Counted from the first letter of the stretch, positions 28,312-37,623 are shown. The stretch is DNA of 64,000 bases from an uncultured Pseudomonadales bacterium (GCA_943842505.1 CALTDI010000019.1:17574-81573); one strand, 5' to 3'. The notes: generated by a model from the letters alone, not told the origin. A program made the numbers and translations.

Positions 28312-28773
28312 ATGAAACCTCATAGACGCAAGAAGCTCGGGATCATTATTTTTATAGCCGCCGGTCTAAGCGTTGCCGTGGGCTTTACCGCCTTCGCACT
28401 TAAACAAAATATCAATATGTTCTATACGCCAACCCAGGTTGCCGAGGGTGAGGTAGGCTCGGGGCAGCATTTTAGAATAGGTGGCATGGTAAAGACTGGA
28501 ACGGTACTCGGCGCGACCGATAGCCTGAAAGTTAATTTCGTAACCACTGATTTCGTAAGCGACGTGCCCATTCAATACGAGGGCATACTGCCCGATCTGT
28601 TCCGCGAGGGGCAGGGCATCGTAGCCGAAGGCGAGATGGATGCTAACGGTGTGTTTCAGGCCTCAAGGGTGCTGGCCAAGCACGATGAAAACTTCATGTC
28701 GCCGGAAGTGAAGGCTGCTCTCGATGCATCCGGCGCCTCTGCCGAAAACCATTCTCCCGTGGCAACTAACTAA
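28312..28773 (+). CDS. ccmE: cytochrome c maturation heme chaperone CcmE, with Phe at the Tyr-ligand position
   Basis: 153 residues with an N-terminal membrane anchor and a beta-barrel (OB-like) domain. The heme-attaching His is H124 in LAKHDENF. In E. coli and most homologues the motif is HDENY, whose Tyr is an axial heme ligand; here residue 128 is Phe (codon TTC). The rest of the motif and the following SPEV are conserved, so the gene looks functional. See findings. Confidence 0.94.
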   Translation: MKPHRRKKLGIIIFIAAGLSVAVGFTAFALKQNINMFYTPTQVAEGEVGSGQHFRIGGMVKTGTVLGATDSLKVNFVTTDFVSDVPIQYEGILPDLFREGQGIVAEGEMDANGVFQASRVLAKHDENFMSPEVKAALDASGASAENHSPVATN

Positions 28774-28786
28774 GGCATGTAATTAG

Positions 28787-30793
28787 ATGATTCCTGAGAT
28801 TGGTCAATTTTCTCTAATACTGGCGCTATGTCTTAGCGTCATTCTCGCTTCACTCCCAATTATTGGTGCCTATCAGAATAATTTTCTGTGGATGAGCATG
28901 GCGCGGCCGCTTTCCGCTGGCGTGTTCGTGTTCCTGGCTGTCTGTATCGCCATTCTGGCTTATGCCTTCGTCACCGATGATTTTTCAGTGAAGTTTGTTG
29001 CCGAGCATTCGAATTCCTTGCTACCTGATCGCTATAAGCTGACTGCAGTCTGGGGCGGGCATGAGGGCTCATTTCTGCTTTGGACATTCATGCTTTCAGG
29101 GTGGATGCTAAGCGTCGCTATTTTTACCAAGAGCATGCCGCTGGAATTTGTGGCGCGAGTTCTAGGCGTGCTGGGCGTTCTAATCACCGGTTATATTTTG
29201 TTCATGCTGGCGACTTCGAACCCCTTTGCTCGAATCGTTCCGTTGCCTCCGGTTGATGGCGCAGATTTAAATTCCGCCCTGCAAGATTTCGGTTTCATTA
29301 TTCATCCCCCGACGCTCTATATGGGTTACGTGGGCTTTTCGGTGGTATTCGCCTTCGCGATGGCGGCGCTGCTAAGCGGCAAGATGGATGCAGCATGGGC
29401 GCGTTGGTGCCGACCCTGGGCAAACGTATCTTGGGCAATACTAACACTGGGTATCGCGCTGGGCAGTTGGTGGGCCTATTATGAATTGGGTTGGGGAGGC
29501 TGGTGGGCTTGGGACCCTGTTGAAAATCCACCGCTAATTACCTGGTTGTTCGGGACCGCGCTGATTCATTCACTCGCGGCCACTGAAAAACGCGGCGTGT
29601 TTAAATCCTGGACGGTATTGTTAGCTATATTGGCATTCGCCGGCAGTTTGCTCGGTACCTTTATTACACGGTCTGGCTTGCTGACCTCGGTGCATGCATT
29701 CGCCAGTGACCCGACTAGGGGGTTCTTCATCCTCGCAATTCTTGGCATTACCGTTGGCGGTGCTCTTCTGCTCTTCGCCTTTCGCGCGCCATTGATGAAG
29801 AGTGAGTTCGGCTTCGATCTTGTCTCGCGGGAAATACTGCTGTTATCCAATAATATTATATTAGTGGTAGCGGCAGCCTCTGTATTTCTGGGCACGATGT
29901 TTCCAATGGTTTACCAGGGGCTGACAGACGACCTGATTTCGATAGGGCCTCCCTACTTCAACGCAATCTTCATACCGTTGATGGCCTTGCTCACAGTAAT
30001 ACTGGCGATCGGTCCCTATTGCCGCTGGAAGCGCACATCGGTCGCTTTTTTAGTAGCGCAGATGGGCAAGGTGGCCTTGGCCTCTCTCGCGCTGGGAGTA
30101 GTGGTTCCGCTGATCGTCACCCTGGAATTTTCCCTGGTAGCGACAATCGCGGTAGCGCTAGCCTCGTGGATAGTCTTAGCGATGCTGCAGGATATTCGAA
30201 ACAAGACCACTAACAAGGCGAGCCGATTAAAGGGGCTTAGGTCTCTATCGTTTAGCTACTACGGTATGCAGACCGCGCACCTTGGCATGGCGGTGATGCT
30301 GATCGGCGTGGCATTGACCAGTGCCTTTAGCTCCGAGCGAAGTGTGTTGCTTGCGCCTGGGCAGGATGTAGGGCTAGGCAATTACGTTTTTCGATTCGAG
30401 GGCGCAGCTGCCATCAATGGGCCAAACTACGTGGGTGAAGAGGCAAGCTTCACAGTAATAAAGGGAGCCGAGAAAATAACTACCCTGCATCCCCAGAGAA
30501 GAGTCTATCTAGCGACGGGAACCCCATCGACAGAAATGGCGATTGACGCTGGGCTGTTTCGAGACCTGTTTATTACTCTGGGTGAACAGAAAGAAGGTGA
30601 CTCATGGTCGATGACTATCTACGTCAAGCCCTTCGTTCGCTGGATTTGGCTAGGTGCGACCTTTATGACCCTTGGCGGCATTCTCGCGGCGGCAGATAAG
30701 CGTTATCGGCGCCTACGCAGACGGCATACAGAGCCTAATCGGGAGCAGAGTAGGTCGAAGCCACTGGGAGGCGAGCTGCAAGCAAGCTCCTGA
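28787..30793 (+). CDS. ccmF: cytochrome c heme lyase subunit CcmF
   Basis: 668 residues, about 14 membrane helices. It contains the WWD-type signature GWGGWWAWDPVENPPLITWL and conserved flanking His segments, and joins heme from CcmE to apocytochrome c with CcmH and CcmI. Starts 13 bp after ccmE. The C-terminus ends in a charged cytosolic tail. Confidence 0.96.
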   Translation: MIPEIGQFSLILALCLSVILASLPIIGAYQNNFLWMSMARPLSAGVFVFLAVCIAILAYAFVTDDFSVKFVAEHSNSLLPDRYKLTAVWGGHEGSFLLWTFMLSGWMLSVAIFTKSMPLEFVARVLGVLGVLITGYILFMLATSNPFARIVPLPPVDGADLNSALQDFGFIIHPPTLYMGYVGFSVVFAFAMAALLSGKMDAAWARWCRPWANVSWAILTLGIALGSWWAYYELGWGGWWAWDPVENPPLITWLFGTALIHSLAATEKRGVFKSWTVLLAILAFAGSLLGTFITRSGLLTSVHAFASDPTRGFFILAILGITVGGALLLFAFRAPLMKSEFGFDLVSREILLLSNNIILVVAAASVFLGTMFPMVYQGLTDDLISIGPPYFNAIFIPLMALLTVILAIGPYCRWKRTSVAFLVAQMGKVALASLALGVVVPLIVTLEFSLVATIAVALASWIVLAMLQDIRNKTTNKASRLKGLRSLSFSYYGMQTAHLGMAVMLIGVALTSAFSSERSVLLAPGQDVGLGNYVFRFEGAAAINGPNYVGEEASFTVIKGAEKITTLHPQRRVYLATGTPSTEMAIDAGLFRDLFITLGEQKEGDSWSMTIYVKPFVRWIWLGATFMTLGGILAAADKRYRRLRRRHTEPNREQSRSKPLGGELQASS

Positions 30794-30802
30794 TAAAATA
30801 CG

Positions 30803-31336
30803 ATGAATAAGCTGAAATTCTATTTTCCGGTGCTCGGGTTTGTTGTTGTTGCCATAGCCCTGTGGCGCGGCCTCTATCTTGACCCAAAGACATTGCCCTC
30901 TATGTTAATCGATAAGTCGATGCCGTCTTTCGAACTCACCTCGGTGGATGGTAAGCAGGTGAGTAACGCGGATCTGCCCTCTCAAATATTCCTGCTCAAT
31001 GTCTGGGGGTCGTACTGCCTGCCTTGTCTGATAGAACATCCGACTCTGATGAGGCTGACTGAAGAAGGCGACATTCCAGTGGTTGGGGTGAACTATCGTG
31101 ATCAGCAGGATTTGGCGATCGATTGGTTGGAAGAGAATGGAAACCCTTTTTCTTTTAGCATCTTGGATGAGAGTGGCCGATTTGGGATAGATCTGGGCGT
31201 CTACGGTGCGCCGGAGACCTATTTGGTAGATGGGAACGGCGTCATTCGATTTCGTCACGTGAGCGTACTCGATGAAGCTGTATGGCAAGAGCAATTTCTC
31301 CCTGCTATCGCTGAACTGCTCGCCGAAGGAAGTTAG
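30803..31336 (+). CDS. ccmG: thiol:disulfide interchange protein CcmG/DsbE
   Basis: 177 residues. An N-terminal anchor is followed by a thioredoxin-like domain with the active site WGSYCLPC (Cys72, Cys75; more usual is WASWCxxC) and the family motif GVYGAPETYLVDGNGVI. It keeps apocytochrome CxxCH cysteines reduced. Nine bases separate it from ccmF. Confidence 0.94.
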   Translation: MNKLKFYFPVLGFVVVAIALWRGLYLDPKTLPSMLIDKSMPSFELTSVDGKQVSNADLPSQIFLLNVWGSYCLPCLIEHPTLMRLTEEGDIPVVGVNYRDQQDLAIDWLEENGNPFSFSILDESGRFGIDLGVYGAPETYLVDGNGVIRFRHVSVLDEAVWQEQFLPAIAELLAEGS

Positions 31337-31340
31337 ACAG

Positions 31341-31847
31341 ATGGCAAGCTCGGTAAGCATTTCGAACTCAAAAATGCGGCTGTTTGCAATAAGCTTGCTC
31401 TTTGCGCTATGCGCACTATCCCTGCCTAGCTCATCCTATTCTCAGGTGGATACTTTTGAATTCGATACCGACGAACAGCAGCAACGCTTTCGCTCGCTCT
31501 CGGATGAGCTTAGATGCCCAATGTGCCAAAACTCTAGCCTCTCGGGTTCGTCAGGTGGTGTAGCCGAAGATCTGCGCAGAGAAATACATCGTATGATCAT
31601 GGAAGGCATGAGCGACGCCGAAATAATTCAATTTATGTTCGAGCGATATGGCGACTTTATTCTATTTCGCCCGAGGTTGACCGCGGGAACAATACTGCTC
31701 TGGTTTGGACCTTTACTCTTTTTGCTGATAGGCGCTGTAATCGCATTCGGTATCTGGCGCAGAGCTCGAAAGATTAGCGATGATGATGCTGAGCTAGATA
31801 AGTCACAGCAAGAACGCCTACAACAGCTGTTAGGCGATAAATCATAA
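31341..31847 (+). CDS. ccmH: cytochrome c maturation protein CcmH (CcmL/NrfF-like)
   Basis: About 168 residues from the ATG at 31341; an ATG 23 codons earlier lies inside ccmG. Signal peptide (MRLFAISLLFALCALSLP), the redox motif LRCPMCQN with Cys59 and Cys62, FERYGDFILFRPRL, then one membrane helix. It presents reduced apocytochrome to the heme lyase. Here CcmH and CcmI are separate genes, unlike the E. coli fusion. Confidence 0.93.
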   Translation: MASSVSISNSKMRLFAISLLFALCALSLPSSSYSQVDTFEFDTDEQQQRFRSLSDELRCPMCQNSSLSGSSGGVAEDLRREIHRMIMEGMSDAEIIQFMFERYGDFILFRPRLTAGTILLWFGPLLFLLIGAVIAFGIWRRARKISDDDAELDKSQQERLQQLLGDKS

Positions 31848-31877
31848 TTCAAATTCAATTCTACTTGGAATAACCCC

Positions 31878-33131
31878 TTGTTCTGGATATTTACCGTAAT
31901 ACTCTTCGTAATCGCCGTTGGCTTTGTTCTTTTGCCATTGTGGCTGCGAAACCGTGCAGAATCGTTTACCGCGGATGCTTCGCGTAAGAACGAGAACATT
32001 GCGTTATTTCATGAGCGCAGCGACGATCTCGAGAATGAACTGGCGTCGGGGAATCTAGATCAATCTGAATTTGATGTGCTTATTCTTGAATTACAGCAAA
32101 GCCTGTTATCAGATGTTTCCGAAGAAGAGATCGCAAGCGAAAAGAAGCCCAAGGCCAAGAAAGCTGGCGGTGCCAAGTCTGGCGCCTATAACCTGATTAT
32201 CCCCTTGGTTCTTTGTCTTCTGATGCCCGCTGCAGCCTATACCTTATATGGCGAGTGGGGGTACAAGCGCGACGTGGAATTGATGGGCCTGTTTCAGCGC
32301 ACCGTAAATAATCGCGATAATCCGCAAGAGTCGCAGAATCTTATTGTAAGCCTGGGCGAGGTGGTTCAGGCCGATGACGACCGACCATGGGCCTGGTATT
32401 TCCTGGCTGAAAATTTCGCCAGTATCGGTATGTTTACAGAGGCAGAAATAGCGTATACCCAATCTGCCGGGCGCATGGACGAAACACCAGAGAAGGCATT
32501 GGTGCTCGGTAGAGTAGCAATGGCAAAATATATTCTTGCCGACTTTAACTTTACCGAGGGTGTACTCGAGGTCATAGAACAGGCTCGCGCGATTAATCCG
32601 AATGAGATGTCGATACTGCAGCTTATCGCCGCCGATGCCGAGGAGCGTGAAGATTTTGAGACAGCTATCGAGTATTGGCGATTGATCATTCAAAATAACC
32701 CGAACAGTGAGCAGGCACAGGTTCTTCGTCGTAGCATTGCTGTAGCACAACAGCGGCTAGCTGGGCAGGGACAAGATGGGGCTGTTGGTCCTACCATAGA
32801 GATTAATCTTTCGCTCGCAGAAGGCTTGGATCTCGATGAGAATCTGCGAGTTTTCGTCGCGGTACGCAATGCGGCACAGGAGGGCTTGCCTCCCTTGGCA
32901 GCTATCGATCTTACGGTTGCCGATCTGCCCGCGAACATTCAATTAGATAATACCTATGCAGTGGGGCCATTCAATATTTCATCTGCAGATACGGTTTTTG
33001 TTTCAGCCTCAGTCTCGTTTTCTGGATCGGCGACACCGAGCTCCGGAGACTATCGCTCTCAGTCAGACAATTTCGCGCATAACGGCCAGCGAGCTGTTAT
33101 TAGCCTGGAAATAGCCGATCGAATACCGTAA
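31878..33131 (+). CDS. ccmI: cytochrome c maturation protein CcmI (TPR-containing)
   Basis: 417 residues, apparently started by TTG 31878. Two N-terminal membrane helices flank a short coiled segment (FHERSDDLENELASGNLDQ). A TPR-like region from about residue 150 follows (WAWYFLAENFASIGMFTEAE, ALVLGRVAMAKYILADFNFTEG) and a C-terminal beta domain. It chaperones apocytochrome c. Last gene of the ccm series; the next start is 38 bp on. Confidence 0.88.
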   Translation: MFWIFTVILFVIAVGFVLLPLWLRNRAESFTADASRKNENIALFHERSDDLENELASGNLDQSEFDVLILELQQSLLSDVSEEEIASEKKPKAKKAGGAKSGAYNLIIPLVLCLLMPAAAYTLYGEWGYKRDVELMGLFQRTVNNRDNPQESQNLIVSLGEVVQADDDRPWAWYFLAENFASIGMFTEAEIAYTQSAGRMDETPEKALVLGRVAMAKYILADFNFTEGVLEVIEQARAINPNEMSILQLIAADAEEREDFETAIEYWRLIIQNNPNSEQAQVLRRSIAVAQQRLAGQGQDGAVGPTIEINLSLAEGLDLDENLRVFVAVRNAAQEGLPPLAAIDLTVADLPANIQLDNTYAVGPFNISSADTVFVSASVSFSGSATPSSGDYRSQSDNFAHNGQRAVISLEIADRIP

Positions 33132-33169
33132 TTGATTGCTGATAGGCGTATCAGTTAGGCAGAGTAAAA

Positions 33170-33796
33170 ATGTATTGGGCTGAATTTTTAACTATTGCCG
33201 TTGCGCATCTCTTTGCCGTCGCCTCTCCCGGTCCCGATTTTGCCGTAGTTTTACGTCAGAGTGTTCTCGGTGGTTCTCGTACTGGCATATGGACGAGTCT
33301 TGGTGTGGGCAGTGCTATTCTGTTGCACGTGGCTTACTGCCTGCTAGGCGTCGCGCTGTTGCTGGCCCAATCACCGTCACTTTTCAATACAATGAAGCTC
33401 ATCGCGGCGGCCTATCTATTTTTCTTGGGAGTCCAGTCGATACGGGCCTCATTTGGCTCGCCGCAGACAGGGGCGAGCTCTCCTGAGGCGGTAATTTTAT
33501 CTCCGCGTCGAGCCTTTGCGCTGGGGTTCTTAACCAACGGACTAAATCCTAAAGCCACACTTTTCTTTCTCGCACTGTTTACGGTGGTAATCGACCCGAA
33601 TACCCCGCTAACTATTCAACTTTTCTACGGCTTTTATCTCGCACTCGCGACGTTTATTTGGTTTGCCGCTCTTTCTATTGTCCTTGGCAGGCCCCGAATT
33701 CGGGAGTTTGTGCTGCGCTCGGGGGCATGGTTAGAGCGGGGTATGGGCGCGATCTTGATATTCCTCGCTCTACAGATAGCACTCAATGCCAGCTGA
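33170..33796 (+). CDS. LysE/RhtB-family amino-acid exporter
   Basis: 208 residues, about six membrane helices. The N-terminus has the family signature AVASPGPDFAVVLRQSVLGGSRTGIW, and a later FLTNGLNPKATLFFLALF is also typical. Substrates in this family include threonine, homoserine, lysine and other amino acids; the substrate here is not clear. It is just behind ccmI, so read-through from the ccm operon is possible. Confidence 0.88.
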   Translation: MYWAEFLTIAVAHLFAVASPGPDFAVVLRQSVLGGSRTGIWTSLGVGSAILLHVAYCLLGVALLLAQSPSLFNTMKLIAAAYLFFLGVQSIRASFGSPQTGASSPEAVILSPRRAFALGFLTNGLNPKATLFFLALFTVVIDPNTPLTIQLFYGFYLALATFIWFAALSIVLGRPRIREFVLRSGAWLERGMGAILIFLALQIALNAS

Positions 33797-33902
33797 GCCT
33801 GTATCGGAGCGGCAGGGCCGGATCTTTACCCCATTCGAATCGCTAGAGTGATCAGTGCAATTCGCCCATATTCTGCGGTATAGTTGCGCTCGGAGAATTC
33901 AT

Positions 33903-34910
33903 ATGACAGAAAACAAGCAGGTGACAGAGCTAGTCGATAAGTTCGGTAGGCGGGTGGATTATATCCGTCTGTCCGTTACCGATCGTTGTGACTTTCGCTG
34001 TGTCTATTGTATGACCGAGGACATGACTTTCCTTCCTCGGGATCAGATTCTTTCATTGGAAGAGTTGTACCGTGTGGCCAAGGCTTTCACGGAGTTGGGC
34101 GTAAAGAAGATTAGGCTCACGGGCGGCGAGCCAATGGTGCGCACAGACGTGATGTCGCTAATCGAACAACTCGGTGCGCTTCCTGGTCTTGAAGAATTGC
34201 TATTAACCACCAATGGTGCTCAACTTGAAAAGTATGCTTTGCCGCTGAAGGCTGCAGGTGTAAATAGAGTTAATATCAGTATCGATAGTTTGGATGCCGA
34301 TCGTTTTAAGCGCATATCGAGGGTTGGGAAACTGGACAAGGTGTTAGCCGGAATCGATGCGGCTAAGGCTGCCGGCTTCGAGCGAATACGACTGAACTCA
34401 GTTGTCATGAAGGGCTACAACGAAGATGAAGTTTTAGATTTGGCTGACTATGCCATCGAACGCGATATCGACATCGCTTTTATCGAAGAGATGCCGCTGG
34501 GCGAAGCCTCAGATCATGCGCGAGAAGATACAACCTGCAGTAACGCCTGGGTAAGAGAAAAAATTGCTGAGAAATATCAGCTTGTAGACAGTGCAGAAAC
34601 TACCGCGGGCCCTTCACGTTATGTAAAAATTGCCGATCGTAAGAGTCGTATAGGGTTTATTTCGCCGGTTACACACAATTTCTGTGAGGATTGTAATCGC
34701 GTGAGAGTGACGGTGGAGGGGCGATTATTGCTGTGTCTAGGTAATGAGCATTCGGTGGATCTGCGAGGCTTATTGCGTGATCCAGGCAATGACGATACCG
34801 TGCTCAAGCAGGCCCTGATTGATTCTATGGAGATAAAGCCAGAGCGTCATTTTTTCTACGATAAAGACCACGCCCAGCCGGTTCGCCTCATGAACATGAC
34901 CGGGGGCTAA
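33903..34910 (+). CDS. moaA: GTP 3',8-cyclase
   Basis: About 335 residues from the ATG at 33903, which follows CGGAGAATTCAT. A start 16 codons upstream lacks such a site. Radical-SAM cluster C-x3-C-x2-C is at Cys29, Cys33, Cys36 ([10 protein letters not shown]). A second cluster is carried by CEDCNRVRV and LLLCLG. The C-terminus ends with the Gly-Gly (NMTGG) required for activity. It makes the first intermediate of molybdenum cofactor. moaB follows on the same strand. Confidence 0.96.
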   Translation: MTENKQVTELVDKFGRRVDYIRLSVTDRCDFRCVYCMTEDMTFLPRDQILSLEELYRVAKAFTELGVKKIRLTGGEPMVRTDVMSLIEQLGALPGLEELLLTTNGAQLEKYALPLKAAGVNRVNISIDSLDADRFKRISRVGKLDKVLAGIDAAKAAGFERIRLNSVVMKGYNEDEVLDLADYAIERDIDIAFIEEMPLGEASDHAREDTTCSNAWVREKIAEKYQLVDSAETTAGPSRYVKIADRKSRIGFISPVTHNFCEDCNRVRVTVEGRLLLCLGNEHSVDLRGLLRDPGNDDTVLKQALIDSMEIKPERHFFYDKDHAQPVRLMNMTGG

Positions 34911-34978
34911 GCCCGGATCTTTGTGCCTTTCGTGTTACTTGTATCAGAAGTGTAATTAACAATTTTAGAGAGCTCTAA

Positions 34979-35482
34979 ATGTCTTCCCTAATGCCATTAA
35001 ATATTGCTGTTGTGACGGTCTCCGATACGCGCACAGTCGAAACAGATAAATCCGGAGCAGTGTTAGTCGAGAGGCTAGAGGGCGCCGGGCATCAACTTTA
35101 TGCCAAAACTATCGTCAAAGATGATATTTCTTCGCTTCGATCAGAAGTCTCTGCGCTGATTGCTGACACCAAAGTTCAGGCTATCTTGCTAACCGGTGGC
35201 ACCGGCTTTACCGCCAGGGATAATACTGTTGCGGCGATTAGTCCTTTATTAGATACGCCAATAGAGGGCTTCGGAGAGCTGTTTAGGCAGCTATCCTACG
35301 AGGAGATAGGCAGTTCCACGATACAGTCGCGCGCCTTCGCGGGGATGGTTAATGGAGCGATAGTGTTTTGTGTGCCCGGATCGCCGGGAGCCTGCGCGAC
35401 GGCTTGGGACAAGATCATTTCGGAGCAGCTGGATAGCCGTCACAAGCCTTGTAACTTCACTGATAAGCTACGTAAAGTCTAG
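34979..35482 (+). CDS. moaB: molybdenum cofactor biosynthesis protein MoaB
   Basis: 167 residues, MoaB/Mog domain with TVSDTRTVETDKSGAVL, LLTGGTGFTARDNTVAAI (molybdopterin-binding) and VFCVPGSPGACATAWDKI. Related to MogA adenylyltransferase; the exact role of MoaB-type proteins in bacteria is less sure. 68 bp after moaA, likely same transcript. No moaC, moaD or moaE is adjacent. Confidence 0.93.
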   Translation: MSSLMPLNIAVVTVSDTRTVETDKSGAVLVERLEGAGHQLYAKTIVKDDISSLRSEVSALIADTKVQAILLTGGTGFTARDNTVAAISPLLDTPIEGFGELFRQLSYEEIGSSTIQSRAFAGMVNGAIVFCVPGSPGACATAWDKIISEQLDSRHKPCNFTDKLRKV

Positions 35483-35550
35483 GGAGTGGGCTCTAGCCTC
35501 TGGGTTTAATAAGGGGTGGGCCGGGGCAGGGGTTTTGGCAGGCCACATAA

Positions 35551-35589
35551 AAAAACACCAGTCTAAATCTGTTATTTAAACTGGTGTTC
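35551..35589 (-). terminator. rho-independent terminator for the 37-aa peptide gene
   Basis: Read on the minus strand: stem AACACCAGT/ACTGGTGTT (9 bp), one mismatch, then a 5-bp inner stem (TAAAT/ATTTA) around a 5-base loop, followed by a run of seven T. This is a strong intrinsic terminator for a leftward transcript. moaB, on the plus strand, ends 68 bp before it and may also use the stem. Confidence 0.85.
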
Positions 35590-35645
35590 AGTTAGTGCGT
35601 AAATCAACTAAAGGGCTCTGCATAAAGCCTCCTATTCGAAATAGT

Positions 35646-35759
35646 TTATACGGCTGCGTATACGATCGCGGCTGGCACTGCTAATGCAGCTATTACCAGT
35701 AGTAAACTGATAACTGTCGCTTCGATAACGGGCCGTACTCGTGTGAGTGCCTTGCTCAT
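35646..35759 (-). CDS. small single-span membrane peptide, 37 aa, unknown
   Basis: Starts at ATG 35757-35759, 6 bp after a TTAGGAG Shine-Dalgarno sequence. The sequence is a basic head (MSKALTRVRPVIEATV) and a single hydrophobic helix to the end (ISLLLVIAALAVPAAIVY). A strong intrinsic terminator follows 57 bp after the stop. Own ribosome-binding site, membrane-like sequence, own terminator and about 430 bp of upstream DNA together argue for a real gene. I do not recognise a family. The layout resembles small membrane regulators or type-I-toxin-like peptides, but nothing shows toxicity. Confidence 0.65.
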   Translation of the reverse strand: MSKALTRVRPVIEATVISLLLVIAALAVPAAIVYAAV

Positions 35760-35826
35760 TACTGTCTCCTAAGTTTGCTGGTTAGTTCAGAGTTGATTGG
35801 TCTCCCTCTCAACAACGGGACGTATA

Positions 35827-36056
35827 GTAACACATTATGAGATGATGTGTAACATTTAGCTGAAATTATATCTATAACGGGGAATACAGTAACAAATTAA
35901 ATTGTTCTATATAAATACTATATATATCAATTAGTTAATCAATTAATTTTGCTTAGAATTGCTTGAATAGGGTGTGTTTGTCTCCAGTGATTAGTAACAA
36001 AAATCTTCTAAATCACTGAAATATTATGGTAATAACATATGTAACCTTGGGTAACA
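35827..36056. repeat. iterated GTAACA motif cluster
   Basis: GTAACA occurs at 35827, 35849, 35889, 35994 and 36051, all in the same direction on the plus strand, with a GTAACC at 36041. The 36041/36051 pair is spaced 10 bp and the 35827/35849 pair 22 bp, that is one and two helical turns. OmpR-type regulators bind 10-bp-spaced GTAACA-like half sites. The cluster lies between the small-peptide gene (leftward) and xthA (rightward), so it could serve either. The rest of this gap is A/T-rich and shows no gene. Confidence 0.5.
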
Positions 36057-36187
36057 AAATGACTTTCTGTGGCAGAGAAGCTGCTCAGCTGTGGGGTAGC
36101 GACTCGCTGACACAGGGTTGGTTGTAGTGGCCAGCTTGTCTTACACTAGCTCACCGCCATCCGCTCAATCAAAAATAGGGAATAGTA

Positions 36188-36955
36188 ATGCGCATCATGA
36201 CATTCAACTGCAACGGAATTAGGGCTGCAGCGAGAAAGGGGTTCTTCGACTGGCTACCGGAGGCGGATGCCGATGTGGTCTGTCTGCAGGAAACCAAGGC
36301 GCAAATAGATCAACTCAGCGACCCCGTCTTCCACCCCGAGGGCTATCACTGTCATTACTACGATGCCGTGAAGAAAGGCTATTCGGGTACGGCGCTGTTC
36401 TCACGTGAGAAGCCCAAAAAGATCAAGAGGGGGCTTGGCTTCGAGCTAGCCGATACGGAAGGGCGCTATATTGAGGCAGACTTCGATGGCTTAAGTGTCG
36501 CGTCACTGTATCTGCCCTCGGGTTCTAGCAGTGACGAGCGGCAGGCGCGAAAAGTCAGCTTTATGGGTGACTACATGAAGCACATGAAAAAACTGAGGAA
36601 GAACAAGCGCGAGATTGTGGTCTGTGCAGATTGGAATATCTGCCACAAGGAAATCGACCTGAAAAATTGGCGAGCAAACAGAAAGAATTCCGGTTTCCTG
36701 CCCGAGGAACGGGAGTGGCTGGATGTTCTTTACGACAAGGTAGGCTATGTAGACGCGTTCCGCGTTGTAAACGAAGGGGCCGACCAGTACTCCTGGTGGT
36801 CAAATCGCGGGCAGGCCAGGGCTAATAACGTTGGGTGGCGACTGGATTATCAGGTGGTTACTGAGGAGATTGCCAAACAGGTTAGGTCCGCCGACATTTA
36901 CACGGCGCAAAATTTTTCAGATCATGCGCCAGTTATTCTAGAATACGCGATGTAG
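36188..36955 (+). CDS. xthA: exodeoxyribonuclease III
   Basis: 255 residues, AP endonuclease/3'-5' exonuclease. N-terminal FNCNGIRAAARKGFFDWL, catalytic Glu in VCLQETKAQ, SSDERQARKVSF, ADWNICHKEIDLKN with the metal/catalytic Asp-Asn pair, and the terminal RLDYQVVTEEI .. FSDHAPVILEY with catalytic Asp-His. Start after AGGGAATAGTA. Second base-excision repair gene in the window besides nth. Confidence 0.95.
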   Translation: MRIMTFNCNGIRAAARKGFFDWLPEADADVVCLQETKAQIDQLSDPVFHPEGYHCHYYDAVKKGYSGTALFSREKPKKIKRGLGFELADTEGRYIEADFDGLSVASLYLPSGSSSDERQARKVSFMGDYMKHMKKLRKNKREIVVCADWNICHKEIDLKNWRANRKNSGFLPEEREWLDVLYDKVGYVDAFRVVNEGADQYSWWSNRGQARANNVGWRLDYQVVTEEIAKQVRSADIYTAQNFSDHAPVILEYAM

Positions 36956-37008
36956 ATTGCTCAGAATCATGAGCCCTCACAGATTGTCCACTTGGATGGA
37001 GTAGAAGG

Positions 37009-37623
37009 ATGAAGTTCAAAACACGCTACGTGAAGTGCCTTAAATGTACTCGGCAGTTATTACTGGCAATTGCACTTTCGATTGTTAGCATTAACGCAAT
37101 CGCGCAACCGCTGCGAGCTGTTATCGATACATCGAAAGGTGAGATCGTAGTGCAATTTAATGACAGGGCGGCACCGACCACCGTTGCCAATTTTGCTAAT
37201 CTAGCAATGCGTGGTTTCTACGATGGTTTGACGTTTCACCGTGTGGAGAGAAACTTCATGGTTCAGGGCGGCGACCCAAGAGGTGATGGTACTGGCGGGC
37301 CCGGTTATAAGTTTGCCGGGGAGATAATACTGCACCACAATCAGCCGGGAATCATTTCAATGGCGAACTCTGGGCCAGGTAGCGATGGCAGCCAATTCTT
37401 TCTGACGCATCTTGCGACACCGCATCTGAACGGCAAGCACTCTGTTTTCGGAAAGGTAGTGAGCGGTATGCCGGTAGTGAATCAATTACGGCGCAGAGAC
37501 ATCATAAACAGTATAACGATCGAGGGTGATGTCAGTGGCTTATTCGAGCGCAGGCGCGCGCGTCTCGATGAATGGAACGCGATTCTTGATGCCGAATTTC
37601 CTGATCTAAAACCTGCGATGTGA
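37009..37623 (+). CDS. exported peptidyl-prolyl cis-trans isomerase, cyclophilin type
   Basis: 204 residues. N-terminal signal (CTRQLLLAIALSIVSINAIA, then QPLRAVIDTS). The cyclophilin core is complete: LTFHRVERNFMVQGGDPRGDG, MANSGPGSDGSQFFLT, HLNGKHSVFGKVVSG. A C-terminal extension of about 50 residues (FERRRARLDEWNAILDAEFP) follows. Start ATG after GTAGAAGG. One of three exported cyclophilins in the window. It converges on the YciI gene. Confidence 0.92.
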   Translation: MKFKTRYVKCLKCTRQLLLAIALSIVSINAIAQPLRAVIDTSKGEIVVQFNDRAAPTTVANFANLAMRGFYDGLTFHRVERNFMVQGGDPRGDGTGGPGYKFAGEIILHHNQPGIISMANSGPGSDGSQFFLTHLATPHLNGKHSVFGKVVSGMPVVNQLRRRDIINSITIEGDVSGLFERRRARLDEWNAILDAEFPDLKPAM

